A stretch of 64,000 nt of DNA from Alcanivorax sediminis (lineage in GTDB: Bacteria > Pseudomonadota > Gammaproteobacteria > Pseudomonadales > Alcanivoracaceae), in assembly GCF_009601165.1 (NCBI RefSeq), contig NZ_WIRE01000004.1:62001-126000 (forward strand), read 5' to 3'. The number at the start of each line of letters is the position of its first letter. Within the stretch, counting starts at the first letter, position 1. Of this stretch, positions 36,273 through 45,644 are shown in pieces. The translations under genes were made by a program, and so were the position numbers. The notes under the pieces are model-generated. The model searched no databases. It worked only from the letters and a program-made list of their open reading frames with translations, and was not told where the DNA came from.

Positions 36273-36668
36273 ATGGCAACTGTAGAAACCAACTACGGCA
36301 CCGGTCGCCGCAAGACCTCTTCCGCACGCGTATTTCTGCGTGCTGGCAGCGGCAAGATCACCGTTAATGGTCGTCCGCTGGATGTGTATTTCGGTCGCAA
36401 AACCAACCAGATGGTTGTTCGTCAGCCGCTGGAACTGGTAGAAGCCACTGACAAGTTTGATGTGCTGGTTACCGTTAGCGGTGGCGGCAACAATGGTCAG
36501 GCTGGCGCCATCCGTCACGGTATTACCCGTGCGCTGATGGAATACGATGGTGAGCTGCGTGGTCAGCTGCGTCGTGCCGGTTATGTGACTCGTGATGCTC
36601 GTGAAGTAGAACGTAAGAAGGTTGGTCTGCGTAAGGCGCGTCGTCGTCCGCAGTTCTCCAAGCGTTGA
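36273..36668 (+). CDS. rpsI: 30S ribosomal protein S9
   Basis: A 131-residue S9 starting [21 protein letters not shown] and ending with the basic tail RRPQFSKR, which reaches the P-site tRNA. Follows rplM after 13 bases; a strong terminator follows. Confidence 0.98.
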   Translation: MATVETNYGTGRRKTSSARVFLRAGSGKITVNGRPLDVYFGRKTNQMVVRQPLELVEATDKFDVLVTVSGGGNNGQAGAIRHGITRALMEYDGELRGQLRRAGYVTRDAREVERKKVGLRKARRRPQFSKR

Positions 36669-36687
36669 TACTTCCGGTCAATCGGTT

Positions 36688-36722
36688 CACAAAAAAGCCC
36701 AGCAATGCTGGGCTTTTTTGTG
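36688..36722 (+). terminator. Terminator after rpsI
   Basis: CACAAAAAAGCCCAGC, loop AAT, GCTGGGCTTTTTTGTG. Symmetric, with a T-run. Confidence 0.95.
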
Positions 36723-36764
36723 TCTAAATCAGGCGTTTAGGGTGTGTCGTTACGGAATAACCGG

Positions 36765-36793
36765 TTGTCAGGTGTGGGCTTTTTCTTTACCAT
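36765..36793 (+). promoter_or_regulatory. Candidate petABC promoter
   Basis: TTGTCA (36765-36770), 17 bases, TACCAT (36788-36793). Upstream of petA with a leader of about 80 bases that shows no further element. Confidence 0.5.
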
Positions 36794-36882
36794 TTGCGCC
36801 GCCTTACTCCGCCCGTAGCACGAGGATGAGCCTCGTGTCCCGGACAAACCCCGAGCGTGGGATCTGAGGGGAGAATAACTCA

Positions 36883-37470
36883 ATGAGCAACGACGGCGTA
36901 AATAGCAGCCGCCGCACGTTTTTGATCGGCCTGACCTCGGCAATTGGTGCTGCAGGTGCGGTCGGTGTGGCTGTTCCATTCGTAAAATCCTGGCAACCCA
37001 GCGCCAAGGCCAAGAATGCCGGAGCTCCGGTGAAGATCGACATTGGCAAGCTGGAATCCGGTCAGCGTGTGGTCGAGGAATGGCGAGGTCAGCCCATCTG
37101 GGTTGTGCGTCGTACCGAAGACATGCTTGGCACTCTTTCCAAGCTGGACGAGAATCTTCGTGACCCCGCGTCCGAAGCCGATCAACAGCCGGAGTATGCC
37201 AGGAACGAATGGCGTTCCATCAAGAAAGAATACCTGGTGCTGGTGGGCACCTGTACCCACCTGGGTTGTTCTCCCTTGTTTGAGCAGCAGCCTACCGTGG
37301 AACTGGAATTTGGCGGCTTCTTCTGCCCCTGTCACGGTTCCAAATTCGACCTGGCTGGCCGCGTTTACAAGAGCGTGCCGGCGCCGACCAACCTGGTGGT
37401 TCCGCCTCACTCTTACCTGAGCGAATCCGTCGTCATTGTTGGCTCTGAAGAAGGGGAGACCAAGGCATGA
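36883..37470 (+). CDS. petA: Ubiquinol-cytochrome c reductase, Rieske subunit
   Basis: A 195-residue Rieske protein of the bc1 complex. Twin-arginine-like N-terminus SSRRTFLIG and one membrane anchor. The 2Fe-2S ligands are C124 and H126 (CTHLGC) and C148 and H151 (CPCHGS), with C129 and C150 forming the disulfide. It passes electrons from ubiquinol to cytochrome c1. Overlaps petB by four bases. Confidence 0.97.
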   Translation: MSNDGVNSSRRTFLIGLTSAIGAAGAVGVAVPFVKSWQPSAKAKNAGAPVKIDIGKLESGQRVVEEWRGQPIWVVRRTEDMLGTLSKLDENLRDPASEADQQPEYARNEWRSIKKEYLVLVGTCTHLGCSPLFEQQPTVELEFGGFFCPCHGSKFDLAGRVYKSVPAPTNLVVPPHSYLSESVVIVGSEEGETKA

Positions 37471-38750
37471 TGGGAATGGTGAATCGCGTGATTGACTGGG
37501 TAGATGCGCGTCTACCCGTGGTTGACGCCTACAAGCGTCACATGTCCGAATACTACGCACCGAAGAACTTCAACTTCTGGTACTACTTTGGCGTGCTTTC
37601 CATCGTGGTACTGGTCAACCAGCTGCTCACCGGTATCTGGCTGACCATGTTCTTCTCTCCCAATGAAGGCTTTGCTTCCGTTGAATACATCATGCGTGAT
37701 GTGGAGTGGGGCTGGCTGATCCGATACATGCACGCTGTGGGCGCTTCTGCGTTCTTCGCCGTAGTGTATCTGCACATGTTCCGTGGCCTCATGTACGGCT
37801 CCTACAAGCCGCCGCGCGAGCTGGTGTGGATCTTCGGTATGCTGATCTATCTGGCCCTGATGGCGGAAGGCTTCCTGGGTTACGTACTGCCATGGGGCAA
37901 CATGTCCTACTGGGGTGCCCAGGTGATCATTTCCCTGGCAGGTGCGATTCCGTTCGAGCTGTTGCCTGGCATCAGCCCGGCAGATGCCAAGGAAATTGGT
38001 GAAGGCCTGACCACCTGGGTGCGTGGTGACTACCTGCTTTCCACCGCCACGGTGAACAAGTTCTTCGCGCTGCACGTTGTGGCCATTCCGATTGTGCTGC
38101 TGGCCCTGGTGGTTCTGCACATTCTGGCGCTGCATGAAGTGGGTTCCAACAACCCTGACGGCGTGGAAATCAAGAAGAACAAGGATGAAAACGGTATCCC
38201 GGTCGACGGCATTCCGTTCCACCCCTACTACACCGTGAAGGATCTGCCGGGCGTCATCGTCTTCCTGATGATTTTCGCTGTGGTGATTTTCTTCTTCCCG
38301 GATGGTGGTGGTTATCTGCTGGAAAAGCCGAACTTCGAACCGGCTAACCCGCTGAAGACTCCGGATCATATCGCGCCGGTATGGTACTACGGTCCGTACT
38401 ACGCCATGCTACGTGCCACAACCATTGATTTCATCATGTCTTCCAAGGCCTGGGGTCTGGTTGCCATGGGTGGTGCCATCGTGATCCTGTTTGTGATTCC
38501 GTGGCTGGATCGTCACCCGGTGAAATCCATTCGTTATCGCGGTATCTGGAGCAAGGTGTTCATGGCGATCTTCGTTCTGGACTTCCTGATGCTGGGCTAT
38601 TTCGGTACCCAGCCGGCGACTCCGGGCAAAACCATGATGGCGCAGTTCGGCACGATTTATTACTTCAGCTACTTCCTGCTGATCATGCCGTTCGTTCACA
38701 AGTTTGAAAAATCCAAGCCGGTTCCGGAACGGGTAACAGGGGGTCACTGA
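37467..38750 (+). CDS. petB: Cytochrome b of the bc1 complex
   Basis: A 427-residue full-length cytochrome b with eight membrane helices. Helix B has RYMHAVGASAFFAVVYLHMFRGL and helix D FFALHVVAIPIVLLALVVLHILAL, giving the haem histidines; the Qo loop PEW-type segment appears as PVWYYGPYYAML. A single b gene is normal for gammaproteobacteria. Its stop overlaps the petC start. Confidence 0.97.
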   Translation: MMGMVNRVIDWVDARLPVVDAYKRHMSEYYAPKNFNFWYYFGVLSIVVLVNQLLTGIWLTMFFSPNEGFASVEYIMRDVEWGWLIRYMHAVGASAFFAVVYLHMFRGLMYGSYKPPRELVWIFGMLIYLALMAEGFLGYVLPWGNMSYWGAQVIISLAGAIPFELLPGISPADAKEIGEGLTTWVRGDYLLSTATVNKFFALHVVAIPIVLLALVVLHILALHEVGSNNPDGVEIKKNKDENGIPVDGIPFHPYYTVKDLPGVIVFLMIFAVVIFFFPDGGGYLLEKPNFEPANPLKTPDHIAPVWYYGPYYAMLRATTIDFIMSSKAWGLVAMGGAIVILFVIPWLDRHPVKSIRYRGIWSKVFMAIFVLDFLMLGYFGTQPATPGKTMMAQFGTIYYFSYFLLIMPFVHKFEKSKPVPERVTGGH

Positions 38751-39406
38751 TGAAGAAACTCGCAGTCATTCTTTTCAGCTGCCTGCCTCTGGTCGCCTTT
38801 GCGGCTGGCGGTGGTAACAATGAATACGTGGTAAAGGCCCCGGTCAATCTGCAAGACAAGGTGAGCCTGCAGAATGGTGCCAAGCTGTTCGTCAACTACT
38901 GCATGGGCTGTCATAGCCTGCAGTACATGCGCTACAGCCGCATGGCCGAAGATCTGGGCATTTCCGAAGAGCTGGTCATGGCTAACCTGAATTTCGCCAC
39001 CGAGAAGTTTGGCGATCAGATGGAAAATGCCATGCCGGAAGCGGCAGCCAAGAAGTGGTTTGGAACGGCTCCGCCGGATCTGACCATGGTGACCCGCCTG
39101 CGTGACTCTGATTGGGTGTATTCTTACCTGATCAACTTCTATGAAGATGAGTCTCGTCCGTTCGGTTACAACAACCATGTGTTCCCGAATGTGGGCATGC
39201 CCCACGTGATGGCGGGTCTGGAAGCTGATCTGGGCGAAGATGAGTTCAAGGAAGCCATGGGTGATATCACCAACTTCCTGACTTATACCGCTGAGCCGGT
39301 ACGTCTCGAGCGTGAGCGTCTGGGTGTCTATGTGCTGATATTCCTGGGCATCCTGCTGATCCCGGCCTACCTGCTCAAGAAAGAATACTGGAAAGACGTA
39401 CACTGA
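38750..39406 (+). CDS. petC: Cytochrome c1
   Basis: A 218-residue cytochrome c1. Signal sequence MKKLAVILFSCLPLVAFAAG, haem attachment site CMGCH in LFVNYCMGCHSLQYMRYSRM, and a C-terminal membrane anchor (VYVLIFLGILLIPAYLLKK). Hands electrons to soluble cytochrome c. Last gene of petABC. Confidence 0.97.
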   Translation: MKKLAVILFSCLPLVAFAAGGGNNEYVVKAPVNLQDKVSLQNGAKLFVNYCMGCHSLQYMRYSRMAEDLGISEELVMANLNFATEKFGDQMENAMPEAAAKKWFGTAPPDLTMVTRLRDSDWVYSYLINFYEDESRPFGYNNHVFPNVGMPHVMAGLEADLGEDEFKEAMGDITNFLTYTAEPVRLERERLGVYVLIFLGILLIPAYLLKKEYWKDVH

Positions 39407-39436
39407 TCCGTCAGCAACGTCCTTTTCCAGAGATGA

Positions 39437-39466
39437 ACAGGGTACCCGCGCAAGCGGTTACCCTGT
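39437..39466 (+). terminator. Terminator after petC
   Basis: ACAGGGTACCCGC, loop GCAA, GCGGTTACCCTGT, then TTCTGTT. The U-tract is interrupted, so partial read-through into sspA is possible. Confidence 0.75.
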
Positions 39467-39501
39467 TTCTGTTATAGATCACAAGTGGAGATGACTCGAC
39501 A

Positions 39502-40140
39502 ATGGGTGTGGTGACCAAGCGTTCCTCAATGACTTTTTTCTCTTCCCCGGAAGATCATTACAGCCACCGTGTCCGTATCGTGCTGGCTGAAAAAGGGGTC
39601 ACGGTAGACATTGTTGATGTGGACAGCAGCAACAAGCCAGAAGACCTGGCCTCGCTGAACCCGTACAACGAAGTGCCCACTCTGGTTGATCGTGAGCTGA
39701 CCCTGTATCAGTCCGCGGTGATCATGGAGTATCTGGATGAGCGTTTCCCGCATCCGCCGTTGCTGCCAGTATACCCGGTAGCCCGTGCCCAGAGCCGTCT
39801 GCTGATCCACCGTATCGAGCGTGACTGGTGTGGTCATGTGGATGCGATCCTGGCTGGCGAAGAGAAGGAAGCCAGCCTGACCAAGCGTCGTAAGGAGTTG
39901 CGTGAGGCAATCCTGGCCTGCGCGCCGATCTTCAGCGAGCTGCCATACTTCATGAGCGAAGAGTTCACCCTGGTGGATTGTGTAGTGGGTCCGATTCTTT
40001 GGCGGCTGCCTGCCATGGGTGTCGAGCTGCCGGCCAAGCAGGCCAAGCCGTTGCTGGATTACGCTGAGCGCTTGTTCGATCGCGACGCTTTCCAGGCAAG
40101 CCTGACAGACGCTGAACGCGAACTTCGTAATCCGCTCTGA
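39502..40140 (+). CDS. sspA: Stringent starvation protein A
   Basis: A 212-residue GST-fold protein that binds RNA polymerase and helps stress and stationary-phase transcription. The surface motif PHP needed for function is present in [13 protein letters not shown]. It lacks a catalytic GST role. The first codons [16 protein letters not shown] match Pseudomonas-type SspA. Overlaps sspB by one base. Confidence 0.96.
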   Translation: MGVVTKRSSMTFFSSPEDHYSHRVRIVLAEKGVTVDIVDVDSSNKPEDLASLNPYNEVPTLVDRELTLYQSAVIMEYLDERFPHPPLLPVYPVARAQSRLLIHRIERDWCGHVDAILAGEEKEASLTKRRKELREAILACAPIFSELPYFMSEEFTLVDCVVGPILWRLPAMGVELPAKQAKPLLDYAERLFDRDAFQASLTDAERELRNPL

Positions 40141-40544
40141 TGGCTGAAATGACCTCCAATCGCCCGTATCTGATACGGGCGATTCACGAGTGGATCTGCG
40201 ATAACGGCCTGACCACGCATATGGCGGTCAATGCGGTGTATCCCGGCGTGGAAGTGCCGCAGGATTTTGTTCAGGATGGCCAGATCGTGCTGAATATTGC
40301 CCCCCGGGCGGTGACCAACTTTGTGGCGGGTAACGATGAAATCGCGTTTTCTGCCCGCTTCGGCGGTGTGCCCATGTCGATCCGGGTACCGGTGAATGCG
40401 GTGGTTGCCATTTTTGCACGTGAAAATGGTCAGGGGATGGCCTTTGATCCTGTGGATCCACCGGAGCCTCCCTCAACGCCGCCCGAGCCGGAAAAGAAAG
40501 AGGATGGCAAAGGCAAGGTCAGTCATTTGAAAGTCGTGAAATAG
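40140..40544 (+). CDS. sspB: ClpXP adaptor SspB
   Basis: A 134-residue SspB: an N-terminal substrate-binding domain for ssrA-tagged proteins (about residues 5-105), a Pro/Glu-rich linker, and the C-terminal ClpX-docking motif ending SHLKVVK. Delivers tagged proteins from stalled ribosomes to ClpXP. Confidence 0.96.
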   Translation: MAEMTSNRPYLIRAIHEWICDNGLTTHMAVNAVYPGVEVPQDFVQDGQIVLNIAPRAVTNFVAGNDEIAFSARFGGVPMSIRVPVNAVVAIFARENGQGMAFDPVDPPEPPSTPPEPEKKEDGKGKVSHLKVVK

Positions 40545-40633
40545 ACGCAGCATGCTTCGCGTCGCACGTAACATGAAAAAGCCCGCTCATTGAGCGGGCT
40601 TTTTTTGTGAAGCGTGTTGATGGCACATGGCGC
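40545..40633. repeat. Heptad-like element I with terminator (sspB-dolP)
   Basis: From the sspB stop onward the sequence has seven-base periodicity (units such as AGCATGC), then a terminator, then GTGAAGC-like sequence up to the dolP stop. The periodicity is weaker than in the other elements. Convergent genes lie on both sides. Confidence 0.5.
40576..40605. terminator. Bidirectional terminator, sspB and dolP
   Basis: AAAAA, stem GCCCGCTC, loop ATT, GAGCGGGC, TTTTTTT. Confidence 0.95.
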
Positions 40634-41212
40634 CTAGTCGATATACTCGATGATCTTGACGATTTTCTGTACTCCGTACACCCGCTGCGCCTGACTCACT
40701 GCGGCGTCGGCTTCCGCATGGGTAAGCAGTCCCATCAGATAGACCACGCCATTTTCGGTGACCACCTTGGTGCGCCAGCCGGGGGCTTCGCCATTCACGA
40801 ACAAGCGGCTCTTGACCTTGCTGGTAAGCCAGCTGTCGTTGGTGCGGGCCAGGAAAGAGCTGCCGCCGGCCACTTCCAGTTCGTTGTGCACATGGCGAAC
40901 GTGGCGTACCTGGGATGCAATGTTTCCTGCCTGGCTTTTCAGGTCTTCAGTGGGCACCTGGCCGGCGAGCAACACGTTGCCATTGAAGCTGACTACCACG
41001 ATGCGAGACTGGTCAAGCTCATCGCTGGCGCGAGAAATATTGATGGCTACCTTGCGTTCAATGCTGCCATCTTCCCAGAAGGCGCCGAAGGTGCGGGAGC
41101 CATGATCCTGATCGGTGGGCTGGTCAGACATGCCCTTGGTCAGCGCCACACAGCCTGAGAGGCCCAGGCAGGCAGCCAACAGGGCGTACAGCAGGGAATC
41201 ACGAATACGCAT
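40634..41212 (-). CDS. dolP: Outer-membrane lipoprotein DolP (BON domains)
   Basis: A 192-residue lipoprotein: lipobox LSGC near residue 21, then two BON domains (about 45-115 and 120-190). Matches DolP/YraP, which binds anionic phospholipid at division sites and supports outer-membrane integrity. Adjacent to diaA, as in E. coli. Confidence 0.93.
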   Translation of the reverse strand: MRIRDSLLYALLAACLGLSGCVALTKGMSDQPTDQDHGSRTFGAFWEDGSIERKVAINISRASDELDQSRIVVVSFNGNVLLAGQVPTEDLKSQAGNIASQVRHVRHVHNELEVAGGSSFLARTNDSWLTSKVKSRLFVNGEAPGWRTKVVTENGVVYLMGLLTHAEADAAVSQAQRVYGVQKIVKIIEYID

Positions 41213-41217
41213 GCGGC

Positions 41218-41844
<627 letters not shown>

Positions 41845-42222
41845 TTATTCGCTGTAGAACGCATTTTGTATCCATTGATAACTGACAGAACCGTTATTGT
41901 CCGGTTCCATGCCAATCACATCAAAGCGACAGGGGCGCTGTTGATGTGCGGGGTGTTTGGCCAGAAAGTGTCTGGCAGCCTGAATCAGGCGATGTTGCTT
42001 GTGATGATCCACCGAGGCGAGGGCGCCACCATGGCTCCGGTTCTGGCGCCAGCGCACTTCGACAAAGACCAGGGTGTCCTGGTCCTGCATGACCAGATCA
42101 ATCTCTCCCTGACGACAGCGATAGTTGCGGGTGACCAGCGCAAGCCCCTTGCGTACGAGCCACTGCTCGGCAGCGGCTTCAGCCTGATCGCCCCGCGCCT
42201 TGCGGCGCGTCAGAAACGGCAT
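41845..42222 (-). CDS. yraN: YraN (UPF0102) nuclease-fold protein
   Basis: A 125-residue protein of the YraN family with restriction-endonuclease-like core residues: GDQAEAAAEQWL, CRQGEIDLVMQD and VFVEVRWR. A Holliday-junction-resolvase-like fold is known; the cellular role is unsettled. Start codon overlaps the lpoA stop. Confidence 0.93.
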   Translation of the reverse strand: MPFLTRRKARGDQAEAAAEQWLVRKGLALVTRNYRCRQGEIDLVMQDQDTLVFVEVRWRQNRSHGGALASVDHHKQHRLIQAARHFLAKHPAHQQRPCRFDVIGMEPDNNGSVSYQWIQNAFYSE

Positions 42223-44087
42223 TACTGGGCGGACAGACTGTTGGAAGGGTTGGCGACCTGCGGCATGGCCTTGGCCTCACCGCGCATGAATACCGCCCAG
42301 TCCAGCCGTCGAACCACCTGCTGGTTTCGCATCTGCAGGCGACCGGTGGCACCGGGCAGCTCGCTTGAAGGCAGAGTATTGAGCAGATACAGGCGACTCT
42401 GCAGGCGATAGGCATCGATGCCCATGGCGTACAGGCGCTCGTAGCGACCGTGGCCATCCGGCCATTGTTCTGCGGCAACCTTGTGCAGGTCGCTGCTCTG
42501 GTCACCGATAATCCAGGGCATATCCACAAAACGGATGCCATTGAGATCCTGATCGCGACGCGGATTGGATTCACCGCTATAGATCAGCGAAGTGGAATAC
42601 ACCGGCAGATCCTTGGCGAAATGGAAATTGAGAGCGGGTTTGACCTGGCGTCCCTGGTTGGGGTTGGCAATCAGGAACAGGAAATCCATGTCCTGACGAC
42701 GTCGAGGTTCAATGTCCATGTCCAGGTTGGTGAAACGGCTCACTTCCTTGCCGCGTGCCTCGCTCTGGGCGACCAGCAACAGTTCTTCCACAGTTTCACC
42801 AATGTCGGGGCCTTCCTGGTAGGCGCGACTCACGGTGACGGTGCCGTGCAGGTTTTGCCATTCTTCGGCGAACGCCTGGGCGACACGTTCGCCCCAGTCG
42901 CCCTTGGGATAAAGGATGCCGGCCTGGTTGCTGCCTTCACGAACGCCCTGACGGGCAATCTGGCGGGCTTCATCCTCCGGGGCCAGACCAAACTGGAAAA
43001 AGTTTTCCGGTACCTGGTCAGTCTCGATGTAGTTCAACGCCAGGGTGGTGACGGGAAGGGTGCCCTGGGCAGCAATGGTGGCTGCTTTTTCCTTTGATAA
43101 AGGGCCCAGCACGAAATCTGCGCCATCATTAATGGCTTGCTGATACACCGCCAGAATATTATCCGGGCCGGAGTCGTAGAATCGCAGGGTCGGGCTCAGG
43201 CTGTTCTGCTTCTGCTGATAGTGGGCTGTCATGATGCCCTCCTGCAGCGTCTTGCCTACATTTTGCAGTGGGCCGCTGGTGGGCAGCAGGATAGCCACCT
43301 GACTGGGGCGATGGCTGGCGGCTTCCTTCAGGGCATCCAGCATGGCTGGCACATCAGAGATGGCCGGGTGGGTGCGCCATTGGGCGCTCCACTGGTCCAG
43401 CCGTGATACCTGGGCGTCAAGGTCGGCAATCGGGTCGCGGTAGAGTTGTGCCAGGGTGAGCCAGCCACGCAGGTCGCCGCTGCTGGATTGAATGGCGCTC
43501 GCCAGTTCCTGCGGTGACAACTGCATCAGCAGTTGCCAGATCATTTCGTGGTTGTAGTCCTGATCCTGATCGTTAAGCAGCGGGTGAGCGGCAACCCGTT
43601 GTTGCAGGCTGTCGATCAGTTGCCCTTCCATGGCCAGGGCATCGGCGCGTAACAGGTCCAGTTGCGCCTGTTGTTCCACAGGGTATTGCTGGATTTCTTC
43701 CTGGTAACGATTCAGCAGCTCTACTGCCGGTGCTGCATTTTGCTGGGCAAGGGCGGCACGGCCACTGAGCAGAATCCACTGAAAGCGCTTTTCGGTAGTC
43801 AGTGAAGCGGGACTCAGATCGGCCAGTAACTGTTCGGCATCCTCCGGACGCTGTTGCTGCAGATATTCAGCTGCCCATGCCAGGGTCAAGTTGATGCGAA
43901 ACTCCGGCGTTGCCTGGGCGTTTATTTGGGCGCGCGCAACTGACAACGATTCCGGCGCCTTGTCCATACCGCGGGTTTGCTCCACGGGCAGGGTTGCGGG
44001 TTGGCCTGTGCCGGTTGGGGTGGTGCTACAGCTTGCGAGTGCAAAGGTGGCGACCAGTGCAATCCAGTATGCCTTCTTGAAATCCAT
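42222..44087 (-). CDS. lpoA: Penicillin-binding protein activator LpoA
   Basis: A 621-residue outer-membrane lipoprotein. Lipobox LASC with C20. The N-terminal half is TPR-like helical (about 55-270); the C-terminal half is a periplasmic-binding-protein-like fold (SQVAILLPTSGPLQNVGKTLQEG). LpoA reaches through peptidoglycan to stimulate PBP1A. Shorter than enterobacterial LpoA because it lacks the flexible insert. Divergent from rsmI. Confidence 0.93.
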   Translation of the reverse strand: MDFKKAYWIALVATFALASCSTTPTGTGQPATLPVEQTRGMDKAPESLSVARAQINAQATPEFRINLTLAWAAEYLQQQRPEDAEQLLADLSPASLTTEKRFQWILLSGRAALAQQNAAPAVELLNRYQEEIQQYPVEQQAQLDLLRADALAMEGQLIDSLQQRVAAHPLLNDQDQDYNHEMIWQLLMQLSPQELASAIQSSSGDLRGWLTLAQLYRDPIADLDAQVSRLDQWSAQWRTHPAISDVPAMLDALKEAASHRPSQVAILLPTSGPLQNVGKTLQEGIMTAHYQQKQNSLSPTLRFYDSGPDNILAVYQQAINDGADFVLGPLSKEKAATIAAQGTLPVTTLALNYIETDQVPENFFQFGLAPEDEARQIARQGVREGSNQAGILYPKGDWGERVAQAFAEEWQNLHGTVTVSRAYQEGPDIGETVEELLLVAQSEARGKEVSRFTNLDMDIEPRRRQDMDFLFLIANPNQGRQVKPALNFHFAKDLPVYSTSLIYSGESNPRRDQDLNGIRFVDMPWIIGDQSSDLHKVAAEQWPDGHGRYERLYAMGIDAYRLQSRLYLLNTLPSSELPGATGRLQMRNQQVVRRLDWAVFMRGEAKAMPQVANPSNSLSAQ

Positions 44088-44177
44088 GGCGAGAGTCGTA
44101 TTACCAGAATGGAGCGGCTATTGTAGGCGCTTCGTAGTAGGGTCTCCAGCGGCCAGCCATAAGGAAGTTCGACAATT

Positions 44178-45008
44178 ATGAACTCTGTCTTGTATGTAGT
44201 GAGTACACCCATCGGGAATCTGGACGATATTTCCCGTCGCGCCATTTCCGTGCTGGAAGAGGTGGACTGGGTGGCGGCAGAGGATACGCGGCATAGCCAG
44301 CGTTTGCTGGATCAGTTGGGTTTGCGCAAGCGCATGATTAGTTGTCACGATCACAATGAAAATCAACGCAGTGCAGAGCTGGTTGCGCGAATGCAAAATG
44401 GTGAAAAAGGTGCGTTGATCAGTGATGCCGGCACACCGTTGGTGAGTGATCCGGGCTATCGGTTGGTGCGAGCCTGTCAGGATGCGGGCGTTCAGGTGGT
44501 GCCGGTGCCGGGGGCCTCCGCTTTGCTGGCGGCATTGGCCGCAGCGGGCCAGCCTTCGGATCGATTTGTGTTTGAAGGTTTCATTCCTTCAAAAGGGGCG
44601 CCCCGTCAGCAAGTCATTGAGCGACTGGCTGCAGCGGATGTCACCAGCATTATTTACGAGGCACCACACCGTGTACTTTCCTTCCTGGAGGCGCTGCGAG
44701 AGGTGGTCTCGGCAGAGCGGGAAATCACCCTGTGCCGTGAGCTGACAAAACAGTTTGAAACCATCCGTCGTGGGCCGGTGGCTGAACTGTGCGACTGGGT
44801 GGCCGGCGACAGCAACCAGCAGCGTGGTGAACTGGTGCTGATCCTGTCTCCGTCTGAATTGGCAGCAGGCTGGAGCGACAAGGACCAGGCGTTGGCCAAG
44901 CTGCTGCTGGCCGAACTCCCTGCGTCCCGGGCCGCCAAGATTCTGGCAGCGCATACGGGGATGAAACGGCAGGAGGTTTATGCACTGTTAGAGGCAATGA
45001 ATAATTAA
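44178..45008 (+). CDS. rsmI: 16S rRNA 2'-O-ribose C1402 methyltransferase RsmI
   Basis: A 276-residue SAM-dependent tetrapyrrole-methylase-fold enzyme: LYVVSTPIGNLDDISRRA, AEDTRHSQRLL, ISDAGTPLVSDPG and VPGASALLAALAAAGQPSDRF. The C-terminal codons fall inside an AT-class heptad array, which provides the stop codon (TAA at 45006-45008) and probably the last residues MNN. Confidence 0.96.
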   Translation: MNSVLYVVSTPIGNLDDISRRAISVLEEVDWVAAEDTRHSQRLLDQLGLRKRMISCHDHNENQRSAELVARMQNGEKGALISDAGTPLVSDPGYRLVRACQDAGVQVVPVPGASALLAALAAAGQPSDRFVFEGFIPSKGAPRQQVIERLAAADVTSIIYEAPHRVLSFLEALREVVSAEREITLCRELTKQFETIRRGPVAELCDWVAGDSNQQRGELVLILSPSELAAGWSDKDQALAKLLLAELPASRAAKILAAHTGMKRQEVYALLEAMNN

Positions 45009-45155
45009 TAATGAATAGTGAATAGTTCGCGAACTGGCCTGTTTGGTCTTCAGGCGCATGAGGCCGCGTCCAGCGATTGGGTGCGGCCTCATGCGTTTCT
45101 GGCCCAGAAAAGCGTCGTCGTGCCGCTATTAACTGTTCACTGTTCACTGTTAACT
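44996..45155. repeat. AT-class heptad element J (rsmI-rnpB) with GC hairpin
   Basis: Left arm 44996-45023 has four heptads (AATGAAT, AATTAAT, AGTGAAT types). Right arm 45128-45155 has four inverse heptads (ATTAACT, GTTCACT, GTTAACT). The core carries a perfect 13-bp hairpin, CGCATGAGGCCGC (45055-45067) with GCGGCCTCATGCG (45083-45095). The hairpin shares GAGGCCGCG with that of element D. Confidence 0.88.
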
Positions 45156-45164
45156 GATTACACT
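45136..45164 (+). promoter_or_regulatory. Probable rnpB promoter inside the heptad arm
   Basis: TTCACT (45136-45141), 17 bases, TACACT (45159-45164). A start seven to eight bases on coincides with the predicted 5' end of RNase P RNA. The -35 box and most of the spacer are heptad-array sequence. Confidence 0.6.
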
Positions 45165-45171
45165 CGCCCCC

Positions 45172-45546
45172 GGATCGGTCAGACAGTCGCTGGCAGCGCC
45201 CTTCTTTGAAGGGACTGCTGGAGGAAAGTCCGGGCTCCGCAGGGCAGGGTGCCAGGTAACGCCTGGGGGCCTCACTGGCGACGGTGAGGCTACGGCTAGT
45301 GCCACAGAGAAGATACCGCCCGTTCCTTCTTCGGAGGGTTCAGGTAAGGGTGAAAAGGTGCGGTAAGAGCGCACCGCGCCGCTGGTAACAGTGGTGGCAG
45401 GGTAAACCCCACCCGGAGCAAGACCAAATAGGGATCCAATGGCGTGGCCCGCGCTGGATCCGGGTAGGTTGCTAGAGGCTGATGGCGACGTCAGTCCCAG
45501 ATGAATGACTGTCCACGACAGAACCCGGCTTATCGACCGGTCCACC
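45172..45546 (+). ncRNA. rnpB: RNase P RNA, bacterial type A
   Basis: Recognised by the conserved blocks GAGGAAAGTCCGGGCTCC (45221-45238), the GCAGGGTGCCAGGTAACGCC segment, GGGTGAAAAGGTGCGGTAAG, and the 3' block AGATGAATGACTGTCCACG. The ends pair: GGATCGGTC (45172-45180) with GACCGGTCC (45535-45543). It is the catalytic RNA that matures tRNA 5' ends. The 3' end is placed by that pairing and is uncertain by a few bases. Confidence 0.96.
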
Positions 45547-45644
45547 TAATGCTCAGCCGCCTTGATGTGTATCAAGGTGTTATCAGTCTAAATGACTAGA
45601 CTGCACTCCCCCGCTAACGGGATTCCCTGCCGGAGAGTGCGCGC

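Noticed and set aside
44996..45155. Heptad arrays as a CRISPR array
   Set aside because: Units are only seven bases, contiguous, with no spacers, and no cas genes are present.
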